A DNA stretch of 32,907 bases from Comamonadaceae bacterium (lineage in GTDB: Bacteria; Pseudomonadota; Gammaproteobacteria; Burkholderiales; Burkholderiaceae_C), in NCBI GenBank assembly GCA_027486495.1, contig JAIXOZ010000056.1:1-32907 (forward strand), read 5' to 3'. This document shows positions 9,924-17,769 of the stretch, one piece after another; the stretch's first letter is position 1, and each line of letters starts with the position of its first letter. The notes under the pieces are model-generated. The model had not been told where the DNA came from. It saw nothing but the letters and a program-made list of their open reading frames with translations, and made no database searches. The translations under genes and the position numbers were made by a program.

Positions 9924-10892
9924 ATGTTCAATCGTCGCCACTGCCTGTCCTACATCGGAACCAGCGCTTTCGCAGGTCTCGCCCCGAGCTTGGCCTTCGC
10001 GCAAGGCAAACCTTTGAGGATCCTCGTGGGCTACCCTGCCGGGGGCGCTGTGGATGTGGTGGCGCGCCAAGTCGGTGAGGAGCTTCGCGCCGCAGGCTAC
10101 AACACGATCATTGATAACCGAACGGGTGCCGCCGGGCAACTGGCCACCGAGGCCATGCTGGCCGCGCCCGCCGATGGCAGCACGATTGTGATGATGCCAG
10201 GTGGCAACGCGACGATATTCCCGCATGTCTATCCCAAGCTGCGTTATGGGATGGGTGATCTTGCACCGCTGGCCAGTGTGTGTTCTTTCCAGTTTGCTTT
10301 GGGGGTCGGACCGGGTACGCCTGCGAAGACACTCAAGGAGTTTGTGGATTGGGCCAAGGCCAATCCTGGTAAGGCCAGTTACGGCACACCGGGCGCTGGC
10401 ACGGCCATGCACTTCATGGGTGTGATGTTTGGGCGCAAGGCTGGTATTGACTTTCAGCATGTACCCTATCGCGGCGGTGCAGCGGCGATGACGGATCTGT
10501 TGGGCGGAACGATTCCCTCTCTCGCCACGACGCTGCCCAACTTGGTGACGCATCACAAGTCCGGCAAACTTCGCATTCTCGGCTTCAGCGGCGACAAGGC
10601 CTTACCGGGCCTGCCGGGCGTGCTCACTTTCAAAGAGCAGGGCTACCCCGAATTACAACTGACCGAGGTGTTTGCGTTTTTTGCGTCGAGCAAAACGCCA
10701 ACAGCGGTCCAACGCGAACTGGAAATCGCGATTACAGCAGCAGCGCGCAGCCCGCGCTTGGTCGCTGCCATTGAAAAGCTGGAGTTTGATTCTGACATCA
10801 GGTCTTCGGCTGATTTAGCACGCCATCTCAAACAAGATTTTGAACGATGGGGACCGGTCATCAAAGCTACAGGATACACCGCTGACAACTGA
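9924..10892 (+). CDS. Bug-family (TctC-like) periplasmic solute-binding receptor
   Basis: 322-residue periplasmic receptor of the Bug family, which in tripartite tricarboxylate transporters captures carboxylates and similar solutes. The ATG at 9924 is preceded by GAAAGGA. Residues 1-25 look like a signal peptide ending in AFA or AQG. Family motifs: RILVGYPAGGAVDVVARQV near 30, DNRTGAAGQLA near 68, PADGSTI near 90, YGTPGAGTAMHFMG near 160, HVPYRGGAAAMTDLLGG near 185. Bug proteins are very numerous in Burkholderiales and many lack a linked TctAB membrane pair; none is in this window. It starts an operon with two sulfatases, a second Bug receptor and a hydrolase, so a sulfate ester or its organic part is a plausible ligand. 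Confidence 0.9.
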   Translation: MFNRRHCLSYIGTSAFAGLAPSLAFAQGKPLRILVGYPAGGAVDVVARQVGEELRAAGYNTIIDNRTGAAGQLATEAMLAAPADGSTIVMMPGGNATIFPHVYPKLRYGMGDLAPLASVCSFQFALGVGPGTPAKTLKEFVDWAKANPGKASYGTPGAGTAMHFMGVMFGRKAGIDFQHVPYRGGAAAMTDLLGGTIPSLATTLPNLVTHHKSGKLRILGFSGDKALPGLPGVLTFKEQGYPELQLTEVFAFFASSKTPTAVQRELEIAITAAARSPRLVAAIEKLEFDSDIRSSADLARHLKQDFERWGPVIKATGYTADN

Positions 10893-10925
10893 TGCACATC
10901 CATTCGAAAACCTTGGTAAAACGAT

Positions 10926-12497
10926 TTGAAACGACCTAATATTTTGCTGATCATGAGCGATCAGCACCGCGCTGATTGCTATGGATTCGAAGGCCGCACG
11001 GTACGCACACCGCATCTTGATTTGCTGGCCCGGCAAGGCACGCGATTCACAAATTGCATCACGCCCAATGTGGTGTGCATGCCCTCAAGAAGCGCCATCT
11101 TGACCGGTATGCTGCCGCTAACGAGTGGGGTGCACGACAACGGCATCGACCTTGACGAGTCCATTGCCGCGCAAGGCTTTGCAGGCACTTTAAGCAAAGC
11201 GGGCTACGACACGCGATTCATTGGCAAGGCGCATTTTTCGAGCAACCATTCCTACGCCAACCGTCCCACCGGCCGCTGCGAGAACATTCCCAGTTCGCAT
11301 TTGTTCGCAGACGATTGGAGCGGCCCTTACATGGGCTTTGAACAGGTCGAGCTGATGCAGTTGGGGCACAACTATTGGCTGCCCGAAGCCAGCCCCGGCG
11401 GCTTGCATTACGAGCGCTGGTACCACCGTGACGGCTTGGGCGCCATGAAAAACGCCCTTTACAGTCAGCGCCTTGACCCGCAAACGCAGGCCGCCCAAAC
11501 GCACAACAGCGCCTTGCCTACGGCTTGGCACAACAGCACTTGGGTGGGGGATCGCACGGTCGCGTACATCGCTGAGCAAGGGCGGCGTCAGCGAGAAGCT
11601 GCTGATGCCCAAGCAACAGGACAGCCGTTTTGCGCGTGGGTCTCAATGGCAGACCCGCATCATCCTTTTGATGCGCCTGCACCCTGGTGTTGGATGCATC
11701 ACCCAGATGAGGTGGATTTGCCAGCCTATCGAACCCGCGATTTGGACAAACGCCCATGGTGGCACAAAGCCGCACTGGAAAACACACCCGGTGGCACACC
11801 GGAAAGCCGAAAAGTGCGTGAGGAATACTCGCGCATGTCACCGCAAAGCGATGCGCAGTTGCGAGAAATCATTGCCAATTACTACGGCATGATTTCTTTG
11901 GTAGACCACCAAGTGGGAAGGATCTTGTGTGCGCTGGACGATGCTGGTTTGGCTGACAACACGCTCGTCGTCTTCACATCTGACCATGGTGAGTTGCTGG
12001 GCGATCACGGCCTCATGCTCAAAGGCCCAATGCATTACGAAGGCCTGCTGCGCGTCGGCCTGATCATGCGCGGCCCCGGTGTCGCTGCCGATCAACAGAA
12101 CCATCAGCCCGTCTCCACGCTCGACCTGGCTGCGACCTTTGGCGACTATGCCGCCACACCTTTGCCCTCTGCCGTGCACAGCCAGAGCCTGCGCCCACTG
12201 CTCATCGGTGGCGGACATTCAGAACGCGATCACGCTTACAACGAATGGCGCCTGGGCCCATCGCGTTGTGGCGTGGCATTGGACTTGCGCACTGTGCGCA
12301 CCCGCAGCGCCAAGCTCACGCTTGAATTGGCCAGTGGCGTCGGTGAAATGTATGACTTGAGCAATGACCCCCACGAGTGCGTCAACCTGTTTGACAACCC
12401 CAAACATCGCGGCCTGCGTGAGGAGTTGATGCAGCGGCTCATGAGCCGCCCAGACGATATTCGCAACCCACTGCCTGAGCCGGTAGGCCCAGCTTGA
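10926..12497 (+). CDS. Type I (formylglycine-dependent) sulfatase
   Basis: 523-residue alkaline-phosphatase-superfamily sulfatase that would release sulfate from an organic sulfate ester. The catalytic motif C-M-P-S-R at residues 51-55 followed by LTG matches the C-x-P/A-x-R site whose cysteine is converted to formylglycine. Metal residues are at the N-terminus (SDQH, residues 11-14) and in TSDHGELLGDHG near 351. There is no signal peptide, so it should be cytoplasmic. The start is a TTG at 10926 with no clear ribosome site; the next in-frame ATG would cut into the metal-binding strand. The GLMLKGPMHYEGL stretch is shared by sulfatases and phosphonate monoester hydrolases, so phosphatase-like activity is possible. 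The gene follows the Bug receptor by 33 bases. Confidence 0.9.
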   Translation: MKRPNILLIMSDQHRADCYGFEGRTVRTPHLDLLARQGTRFTNCITPNVVCMPSRSAILTGMLPLTSGVHDNGIDLDESIAAQGFAGTLSKAGYDTRFIGKAHFSSNHSYANRPTGRCENIPSSHLFADDWSGPYMGFEQVELMQLGHNYWLPEASPGGLHYERWYHRDGLGAMKNALYSQRLDPQTQAAQTHNSALPTAWHNSTWVGDRTVAYIAEQGRRQREAADAQATGQPFCAWVSMADPHHPFDAPAPWCWMHHPDEVDLPAYRTRDLDKRPWWHKAALENTPGGTPESRKVREEYSRMSPQSDAQLREIIANYYGMISLVDHQVGRILCALDDAGLADNTLVVFTSDHGELLGDHGLMLKGPMHYEGLLRVGLIMRGPGVAADQQNHQPVSTLDLAATFGDYAATPLPSAVHSQSLRPLLIGGGHSERDHAYNEWRLGPSRCGVALDLRTVRTRSAKLTLELASGVGEMYDLSNDPHECVNLFDNPKHRGLREELMQRLMSRPDDIRNPLPEPVGPA

Positions 12498-12519
12498 CTT
12501 TTCAACAAAGGAGATAGCC

Positions 12520-13488
12520 ATGTTAAATCGCCGTTCTTTTTCTGTTTATGGTGTAGCCGCTGGTTTGGGCGCACCTGCCTTCGCTCAATCTGAGGCACTG
12601 CGCATCGTGGTGGGGTTTCCTGCTGGTGGCATTGTGGATGTCATTGCCCGCGAGCTGGGTGAAGCCCTGAAGCCGCATCTGGGCGGGCGCGCCGTCATTG
12701 TCGACGCCAAGCCAGGCGCGGGGGGCCGCATAGGCGTTGCTGCTGTCAAAGCAGCGCCCGCCGATGGCAACACCTTGCTGTTCACGCCCTCATCCATCAT
12801 GACGCTTTACCCGCATGTGTTCAGCAAACTCGGCTACGACACGCTCAAAGACTTTGTGCCCGTCAGTCCAGTTTGTCTTTCAGCCAATGCGCTCGCGGTA
12901 GGTATGCATGTGCCCGTGAATACGCTTGGCGAATTCATCGCGTGGTGCAAAGCCAACCCCAAAGATGCCTCCTATGCGTCGCCCGGCGCTGGCTCGGCCC
13001 CCCATTTTCTGGGGGCGCAGATTGCGAGTGCCGCTGGCATTGAGATGCTGCATGTGCCCTACAAAGGTGCCCCTGACATACTCAACGACTTGTATGGCGG
13101 GCGCATCGCCTCCTTCGTGACAGCGCTATCGAATGCGGTTCAACCGCATTTAGGCGGAAAATTGCGCGTTTTGGTGACCACCGCACCAAAACGATCGACT
13201 CTTTTGCCCAACGTTCAGACGGCTGCGGAGGCGGGTTTCCCGCAGCTCACCGGTGTGGAATGGTTTGGCTTGTTGGCACCGGCCGGCACCGATCAGGGCC
13301 GCGTTGCAGCGCTGAGTGCTGCCGTTGCCAAAGCGATGGCCAGCGACCGCATCAAAGAAGCTTTTGGCAAACTGGTGATGGAGCCAACTTCCAGCAGTTC
13401 TGCCGAGTTTGCAAAGACCATCAAAGCCGACACGGACCGCTGGGGTGTGATCGCCAAACGGCTCAATTACCAACCCGTCGACGCCTAA
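12520..13488 (+). CDS. Second Bug-family (TctC-like) periplasmic receptor
   Basis: 322 residues, a paralogue of the receptor at 9924-10892. It has a strong AAGGAG ribosome site, an N-terminal signal (MLNRRSFSVYGVAAG, cleavage likely after AFA or AFAQ), then RIVVGFPAGGIVDVIAREL, PADGNTL, SPGAGSAPHFLG and HVPYKGAPDILNDLYGG. The two receptors differ across the ligand loops, so they may bind different compounds, for example the two substrates of the two sulfatases. It lies 22 bases after the first sulfatase and 12 before the hydrolase. No membrane subunits are nearby. Confidence 0.9.
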   Translation: MLNRRSFSVYGVAAGLGAPAFAQSEALRIVVGFPAGGIVDVIARELGEALKPHLGGRAVIVDAKPGAGGRIGVAAVKAAPADGNTLLFTPSSIMTLYPHVFSKLGYDTLKDFVPVSPVCLSANALAVGMHVPVNTLGEFIAWCKANPKDASYASPGAGSAPHFLGAQIASAAGIEMLHVPYKGAPDILNDLYGGRIASFVTALSNAVQPHLGGKLRVLVTTAPKRSTLLPNVQTAAEAGFPQLTGVEWFGLLAPAGTDQGRVAALSAAVAKAMASDRIKEAFGKLVMEPTSSSSAEFAKTIKADTDRWGVIAKRLNYQPVDA

Positions 13489-13500
13489 TGCGCCGCGTTC

Positions 13501-14220
13501 ATGAGCACCTTTGTCTTGATTCATGGCGGCTGGCATGGCGGTTGGTGCTGGCGCAAAGTCGCTGATCAACTGCGCCATCACGGGCATGTGGTGTTCACGC
13601 CGACGCTCACGGGCATGGGCGAACGTGAACACCTGTGGACGCCGGAGGTCGGCCTCGCGACACACACGCAGGACATCTTGAATCTGTTTCGCTTTGAGCA
13701 ATTGAGCCATGCCATCTTGGTCGGCCACAGTTATGGTGGCGTCATCATGACGCTGGCTGCCGATCAAATGGCACCTGCTGTGGATGCTTTGGTTTATGTC
13801 GATGCCGTGATTCCCGAAGATGGCGTGCCCGGCTGGAATGGTTTTCCCGAGCAACGACAAAAAGACATGCTCGCTGCCGCTGAAAAACTCGGTGGTCTGC
13901 GCATCCCTCCCCCCGATCCAGCGCTGTGGGGCGTCACAAGCGAAGACGATGCCGCATGGCTGCGTGCGTGTTGTTCACCCCATCCACTTCAAACCATGCT
14001 CGACGCACCGCGGCTGACCCACGGATGGAAAGCCGTTCCCAAAAAACATTACATCTTGGCAGGCTCTCAACCTAACCCACGGTTCGAAGCGCACTACAAA
14101 TGGGTTCAAGCCCAAGCTGACTGGACTTCGGAAGTGATGGTTGGCGGCCATGATTTGATGGTCACGCAACCCAACGAGCTCTCTTCGGCGCTTCAACGCC
14201 TTGCCAATTTTCATCTTTAG
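13501..14220 (+). CDS. Alpha/beta-hydrolase, esterase-like
   Basis: 239-residue soluble hydrolase. Seen: oxyanion motif LIHGGWHGGWCWR at 6-18, nucleophile elbow GHSYGG with Ser77, and a likely catalytic His217 in GGHDLM. The opening and the GHSYGG elbow resemble the EstC / plant methyl-esterase and hydroxynitrile-lyase-like group, which cleave small carboxylic esters. There is no signal peptide, so it is probably cytoplasmic. It sits between a Bug receptor and the second sulfatase (3-base gap) in a compact operon. It might open an ester bond in the same compound that carries the sulfate group. The substrate is unknown. Confidence 0.88.
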   Translation: MSTFVLIHGGWHGGWCWRKVADQLRHHGHVVFTPTLTGMGEREHLWTPEVGLATHTQDILNLFRFEQLSHAILVGHSYGGVIMTLAADQMAPAVDALVYVDAVIPEDGVPGWNGFPEQRQKDMLAAAEKLGGLRIPPPDPALWGVTSEDDAAWLRACCSPHPLQTMLDAPRLTHGWKAVPKKHYILAGSQPNPRFEAHYKWVQAQADWTSEVMVGGHDLMVTQPNELSSALQRLANFHL

Positions 14221-14223
14221 TCC

Positions 14224-15663
14224 ATGACTCACCCACCATTGAACAGCCTGATCTTGCTGACCGACGAGCAAGATGCCCATGCCTTGGGCTGCGCGGGTCA
14301 CCCTTTCATTAAGACGCCACATCTGGATGCCCTGGCTGCCCGTGGCACGCGATTCACCCAAGCCCTGACACCTTCGCCCATCTGCGTGCCCGCACGGGCG
14401 GCGCTGGCCACGGGCCGTTGGGTGCATGACATCGCTTATTGGGACAACGCCATGGGCTACGACGGTCGTGTCGCCGGTTGGGGGCATACCCTGCAAGCTG
14501 CAGGTCATTGCGTTGAGTCGATCGGTAAATTGCACTATGTCAATGCCGCTGCACCCACCGGATTTTCTGAGCAGCATGATCCCTTGCACTTGGCCGATGG
14601 CATCGGTCAGGTCTGGGGCTCGGTGCGCAACCCCTTGCCCAGCACACCGCGCTCATCGCGGTTGTTCACCGAACTCGGTGCTGGGCTGTCCAGCTACAAC
14701 CAGTACGACACCTCCTCCGCAGAGCACGCAGCGCAGTGGCTGCATGACAAAGCCGCAGAAAAAGATGCCGCGCCGTGGACCTTGTTCGTCGGTTTCGTCG
14801 CGCCACATTTCCCTTTGGTCGTGCCCCAACGCTATCTCGATGCCATCGACATGGATGCCATTGCCGACCCTCGGCTGCATCCGAACAGCGGCTACCAGCG
14901 TCACCCCTGGGTGCAGCGGCATGCGGATTTTTCAAATGCAGACGATGAGTTGGGTACGCCGGAACGCCGCCGCTTGGCTTTGGCTTGTTATTACGCGTTG
15001 ACCTGCTTCATTGATGAGCAAATCGGCAAAGTGCTGCAAGCGCTGGGGCAAACCGGTTTGCAAGCATCCACCCGCGTGATCATGAGCAGCGATCATGGCG
15101 ACAACCAAGGTGTGCGAGGGATGTGGAACAAGTCGACGCTCTACCGCGAAGTCACCCATATTCCGTTGATCATGGCTGGGCCGGGCATCCCGGAGGGCAA
15201 GGTCTGCGCGACGCAAGTCAACCTTGTCGATATCGCCCCGACCGTGCTCGACAATGCGAACCTACCCGCAGACCCAACGCTACCGGGTCGATCACTTGTA
15301 TCGATCGCCCATGAGAAAGATGATCCAGAGCGTATCGGCTTCAGCGAGTACCACGCCGTAGGGTCGCCCAGCGCAGCCTATTTGGTGCGACAAGGCCAAT
15401 GGGCGTATCACCACTACGTGGGCTACGAACCAGAATTGTTTGACATGGCGGCCGATCCAGGCCAAACCGTGAACCTCGCTGCGGATGATGGCCATCGACC
15501 GATCCGCGAACACATGGTGTCGCTCCTGAATCAAATGCTGGACCCCGAAGTTACCGACCAGCGCGCCAAGGCCGATCAAGATACGCTGGTCGCACGATTC
15601 GGCGGTCGGGAAGCAGCTTTGGGCAAAGGCCCCATGGGCGCAAGCCCGGTGCCGTTGAGCTGA
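14224..15663 (+). CDS. Type I sulfatase, second copy, choline-sulfatase-like
   Basis: 479-residue sulfatase, clearly divergent from the one at 10926-12497. The site is C-V-P-A-R at residues 54-58 followed by AALATG, again a formylglycine motif. N-terminal TDEQ and central SSDHGDNQGVRGMWNKSTLYRE (near 288) supply the metal and substrate regions; the WNKSTLYRE part resembles the choline-sulfatase/arylsulfatase type. No signal peptide is visible, so the enzyme should work inside the cell on an imported ester. It is the last gene of the operon, three bases after the hydrolase. No sulfatase-maturing enzyme (FGE or anSME) is in the window, so maturation must be supplied from elsewhere. Confidence 0.9.
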   Translation: MTHPPLNSLILLTDEQDAHALGCAGHPFIKTPHLDALAARGTRFTQALTPSPICVPARAALATGRWVHDIAYWDNAMGYDGRVAGWGHTLQAAGHCVESIGKLHYVNAAAPTGFSEQHDPLHLADGIGQVWGSVRNPLPSTPRSSRLFTELGAGLSSYNQYDTSSAEHAAQWLHDKAAEKDAAPWTLFVGFVAPHFPLVVPQRYLDAIDMDAIADPRLHPNSGYQRHPWVQRHADFSNADDELGTPERRRLALACYYALTCFIDEQIGKVLQALGQTGLQASTRVIMSSDHGDNQGVRGMWNKSTLYREVTHIPLIMAGPGIPEGKVCATQVNLVDIAPTVLDNANLPADPTLPGRSLVSIAHEKDDPERIGFSEYHAVGSPSAAYLVRQGQWAYHHYVGYEPELFDMAADPGQTVNLAADDGHRPIREHMVSLLNQMLDPEVTDQRAKADQDTLVARFGGREAALGKGPMGASPVPLS

Positions 15664-15759
15664 CGTTGACAATACCCAGCGTAAGTAAGACCGAGTCGAT
15701 GGCTGCTATCGCTGCATAACCGTCAAGGAGCACAGAAAAAATCTTTAATCACGCATTCG

Positions 15760-15941
15760 CCTTCATCTCGCTCCCCGGCCCACGTGCAATCACCTCGCCG
15801 CGCTCCATCACCACATACTGGTCGGCCAGTTCTTCGGCAAAGTCGTAGTACTGCTCGCACAGCAGCACCGCCATGCGCTGGCCTTGCAGGCCCACGTCGG
15901 CCAGTTGGCGAATGACGCGGCCGATGTCTTTGATGATGCTG
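15760..15941 (-). pseudogene. Partial second copy of the urtE 3' end
   Basis: These 182 bases align without a gap to 17005-17186 inside urtE; I count seven differences, about 96% identity. The copy encodes the C-terminal stretch from SIIKDIGRV to GPGSEMK but has no Walker or signature motifs, and it ends in a different tail (KANA) instead of urtE's EKNIQQWVAI. On its other side, homology stops abruptly at 15941. It cannot make a working ATPase. It is a remnant of a duplication or recombination event that now brackets the toxin-antitoxin pair with the real urtE. Confidence 0.88.
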
Positions 15942-16180
15942 AGCCAGGTGGCCCGACTGCTGAACCTCAACGACAAGCCCATCTTGCGTATCAGCGACAA
16001 ATTGAGCAACGAGAGCGCCAAGCCAATCACCCAAGAATTTGACGATCGCTGTGATCATCTGCGCCGCTAGGCCGAGGCCTTGGCCGCTGACGCAGAGAAC
16101 CTGAGGGCCATGGTTGCTGTGGCGCAAAAGTGCAAGGGGTCGAACTGCCCAACGACAAAGTCATGGGCTCGAACTCTCGC
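15942..16180 (+). pseudogene. Decayed fragment of an unknown, helical protein
   Basis: From the junction with the urtE copy, the plus strand reads LLNLNDKPILRISDKL and continues with a helical, charged sequence to a TAG at about 16068. It then continues in the same frame (AEALAADAENLRAM) before losing sense near 16140. Composition and heptad-like spacing look protein-like, and the internal stop suggests decay. I do not recognise the family. It may equally be random open sequence. No intact gene exists between 15664 and 16246. Confidence 0.35.
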
Positions 16181-16199
16181 TGCATTTACCTTTTTTAAT

Positions 16200-16233
16200 C
16201 CAAAATTTAGTTATACTGGCGACACCAAATTTA
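16200..16233. promoter_or_regulatory. Promoter/operator region of the toxin-antitoxin pair
   Basis: CCAAAATTTA (16200-16209) and CCAAATTTA (16225-16233) are direct repeats 25 bp apart that flank a -10-like TATACT (16212-16217). The region is AT-rich against a GC-rich background. Repeats around the promoter fit autoregulation by the ribbon-helix-helix antitoxin. A convincing -35 is not seen. Confidence 0.45.
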
Positions 16234-16246
16234 AAGCGTAACCACT

Positions 16247-16669
16247 TTGCGTGTAATTCTTGACACATCGGTACTCGTCGCTGCTGCGCGTTCCCGCAGT
16301 GGTGCCAGTTTTCAGTTGTTGAGTCAACTACCGAGCAGCAAGTTTGAAATCGCGCTAACGGTTGCTCTGTACACAGAGTGGCAATCTGTGTTGACCAGAC
16401 GAGAACACTTGCCGCCAGGGGCCAATTCCGAAACAGCCATTGGTTTTTTGCGCTACTTGGCTTCGATTGCGCATCTGCAAGACGTGCATTACTTGTGGCG
16501 TCCTTTTTTGCGTGATCCTGATGACGACATGGTTTTGGAGGGTGCTGTGGCATCCGGTAGCCAGTACATCGTCACACACAACGTGAAAGACTTTAAGCGC
16601 GCCCAGGAGCTGAAGGTGAATGCCATCACACCTGCTGATTTTTTGACTTTGCTGAGGAGTAAAACATGA
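16247..16669 (+). CDS. PIN-domain toxin (PIN_3 / VapC-like)
   Basis: 140-residue putative ribonuclease toxin. The PIN acidic residues are visible: Asp6 in VILDTSVLV, Glu44 in LYTEWQSVL, the acidic cluster at 90-94 (DPDDD), and Asp115 after THNVK. This pattern matches the group annotated as toxin component, PIN family. The start is a TTG at 16247, because an upstream stop excludes a longer frame and no ATG is near. The stop overlaps the next gene's ATG by four bases. The toxin comes first, the reverse of the usual vapBC order. It lies between two copies of the urtE 3' end and in a less GC-rich stretch than its surroundings, consistent with acquisition. Confidence 0.85.
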   Translation: MRVILDTSVLVAAARSRSGASFQLLSQLPSSKFEIALTVALYTEWQSVLTRREHLPPGANSETAIGFLRYLASIAHLQDVHYLWRPFLRDPDDDMVLEGAVASGSQYIVTHNVKDFKRAQELKVNAITPADFLTLLRSKT

Positions 16670-16908
16670 GCGCATTGACCGTCAGACTGCCCAATTCTGT
16701 GCACCAAAAAGTGCGTGAATTGGCCCTGCGCGACGACATTTCGGTGAACCAGTTCATTGCCGCTGCCGTGTCAGAAAAGATGGCATCTGTCATGACTTTG
16801 GACTATCTCAAACTTGAGGCCGCAAAAGGCAGCCGCATCGACTTTGATCGGTTTATGAATTTGGTGCCCAACGCACCTGCGGTTGAGGGTGATGGACTGC
16901 CACGCTGA
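16666..16908 (+). CDS. Ribbon-helix-helix antitoxin
   Basis: 80-residue protein with an N-terminal ribbon-helix-helix DNA-binding domain (LTVRLPNSVHQKVRELA, then ISVNQFIAAAVSEKMA, residues 4-41). The C-terminal tail would wrap the toxin. ATGA overlap with the PIN gene implies translational coupling. It is expected to neutralise the toxin and repress the shared promoter, where paired CCAAATTTA repeats are seen. It resembles the small HicB-like/Arc antitoxins found with PIN_3 toxins. Confidence 0.82.
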   Translation: MSALTVRLPNSVHQKVRELALRDDISVNQFIAAAVSEKMASVMTLDYLKLEAAKGSRIDFDRFMNLVPNAPAVEGDGLPR

Positions 16909-16972
16909 AGGACAGCGAATCATCACAACAAGGTGTTGAACCTGTGAGTCGTTGCCGTTAAATTGGCGCAGC

Positions 16973-17677
16973 TCAAATCGCCACCCACTGCTGAATGTTC
17001 TTTTCCTTCATCTCGCTCCCCGGCCCGCGTGCGATCACCTCGCCGCGCTCCATCACCACATACTGGTCGGCCAGTTCTTCGGCAAAGTCGTAGTACTGCT
17101 CGCACAGCAGCACTGCCATGCGCTGGCCTTGCAGGCCCACGTCGGCCAGTTGGCGGATCACGCGACCGATGTCCTTGATGATGCTGGGCTGGATGCCCTC
17201 GGTGGGCTCGTCCAGGATCAGCAGGCGCGGCTTGGCGGCCAAAGCGCGGGCAATGGCCAGCTGTTGTTGTTGCCCGCCTGACAAGTCACCGCCTCGACGG
17301 TGCAGCATGAGTTTGAGCACTGGAAACAAATCGAACAATTCGGGAGGTATGGGTGTACCGCCGGGCTGCGTGGCCAGGCCCATGCGCAGGTTGTCTTCGA
17401 CCGTCAGGCGGGCAAAAATTTCGCGGCCTTGCGGCACATAACCCACACCGGCCGCAGCGCGTTCATAGGGCTTGGAACGGCTCAGGTCTTTACCGTCCAA
17501 CGTGACGCTGCCGCTTTTGATCGGCACCAAGCCCATGAGGGATTTCAGCAAGGTGGTCTTGCCCACGCCGTTGCGGCCCAGCAGCACCGTGACCTGGCCC
17601 AGTTGCGCATTCAGGCTCACATCTCGCAGGATGTGAGAGCCGCCGTAGTATTGATGGATGTTTTGGACTGTCAGCAT
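16973..17677 (-). CDS. urtE: Urea ABC transporter ATP-binding subunit UrtE
   Basis: 234-residue LivF-like ATPase, one of two ATPases of the high-affinity urea importer. Seen: Walker A GRNGVGKTT near residue 34, signature LSGGQQQQ near 134, Walker B LLILDEPTEGIQPSI near 155. The EPTEGIQPSI stretch and the C-terminal EKNIQQWVAI are characteristic of UrtE. The start at 17677 follows an AGGAAAAG ribosome site; a longer frame to 17773 would run back across palindromes into urtD. It is the last gene of urtABCDE. A second copy of its 3' end lies 1.2 kb away. Confidence 0.95.
   Translation of the reverse strand: MLTVQNIHQYYGGSHILRDVSLNAQLGQVTVLLGRNGVGKTTLLKSLMGLVPIKSGSVTLDGKDLSRSKPYERAAAGVGYVPQGREIFARLTVEDNLRMGLATQPGGTPIPPELFDLFPVLKLMLHRRGGDLSGGQQQQLAIARALAAKPRLLILDEPTEGIQPSIIKDIGRVIRQLADVGLQGQRMAVLLCEQYYDFAEELADQYVVMERGEVIARGPGSEMKEKNIQQWVAI
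17005..17186. repeat. urtE segment duplicated at 15760-15941 (direct repeat)
   Basis: Same orientation and same 182-bp length as the partial copy, with seven mismatches by my count. Together the copies bracket about 1.06 kb containing the toxin-antitoxin pair. Confidence 0.88.
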
Positions 17678-17696
17678 GTTTGATCTTTTCCTGTGG

Positions 17697-17762
17697 GTCG
17701 GACCTTCAGGTCCGACACAAGCCAATGCGGGAATGGATCCCAGATCAAGTCCGGGATGACGT
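17697..17762. repeat. Two palindromes between urtD and urtE
   Basis: GTCGGACCT/AGGTCCGAC (17697-17716) is a perfect 9-bp stem with a two-base loop. It is followed by a REP-like element ending GTCCGGGATGAC (17762). They lie between the urtD stop and the urtE ribosome site and could stabilise or trim the operon message. Confidence 0.65.
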
Positions 17763-17769
17763 GTGTTGG

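Noticed and set aside
15749..16030. Reading the urtE-like fragment as a small functional gene of 93 residues
   Set aside because: It has only the C-terminal part of the ATPase, no Walker or signature motifs, and an unrelated N-terminus created by the junction.
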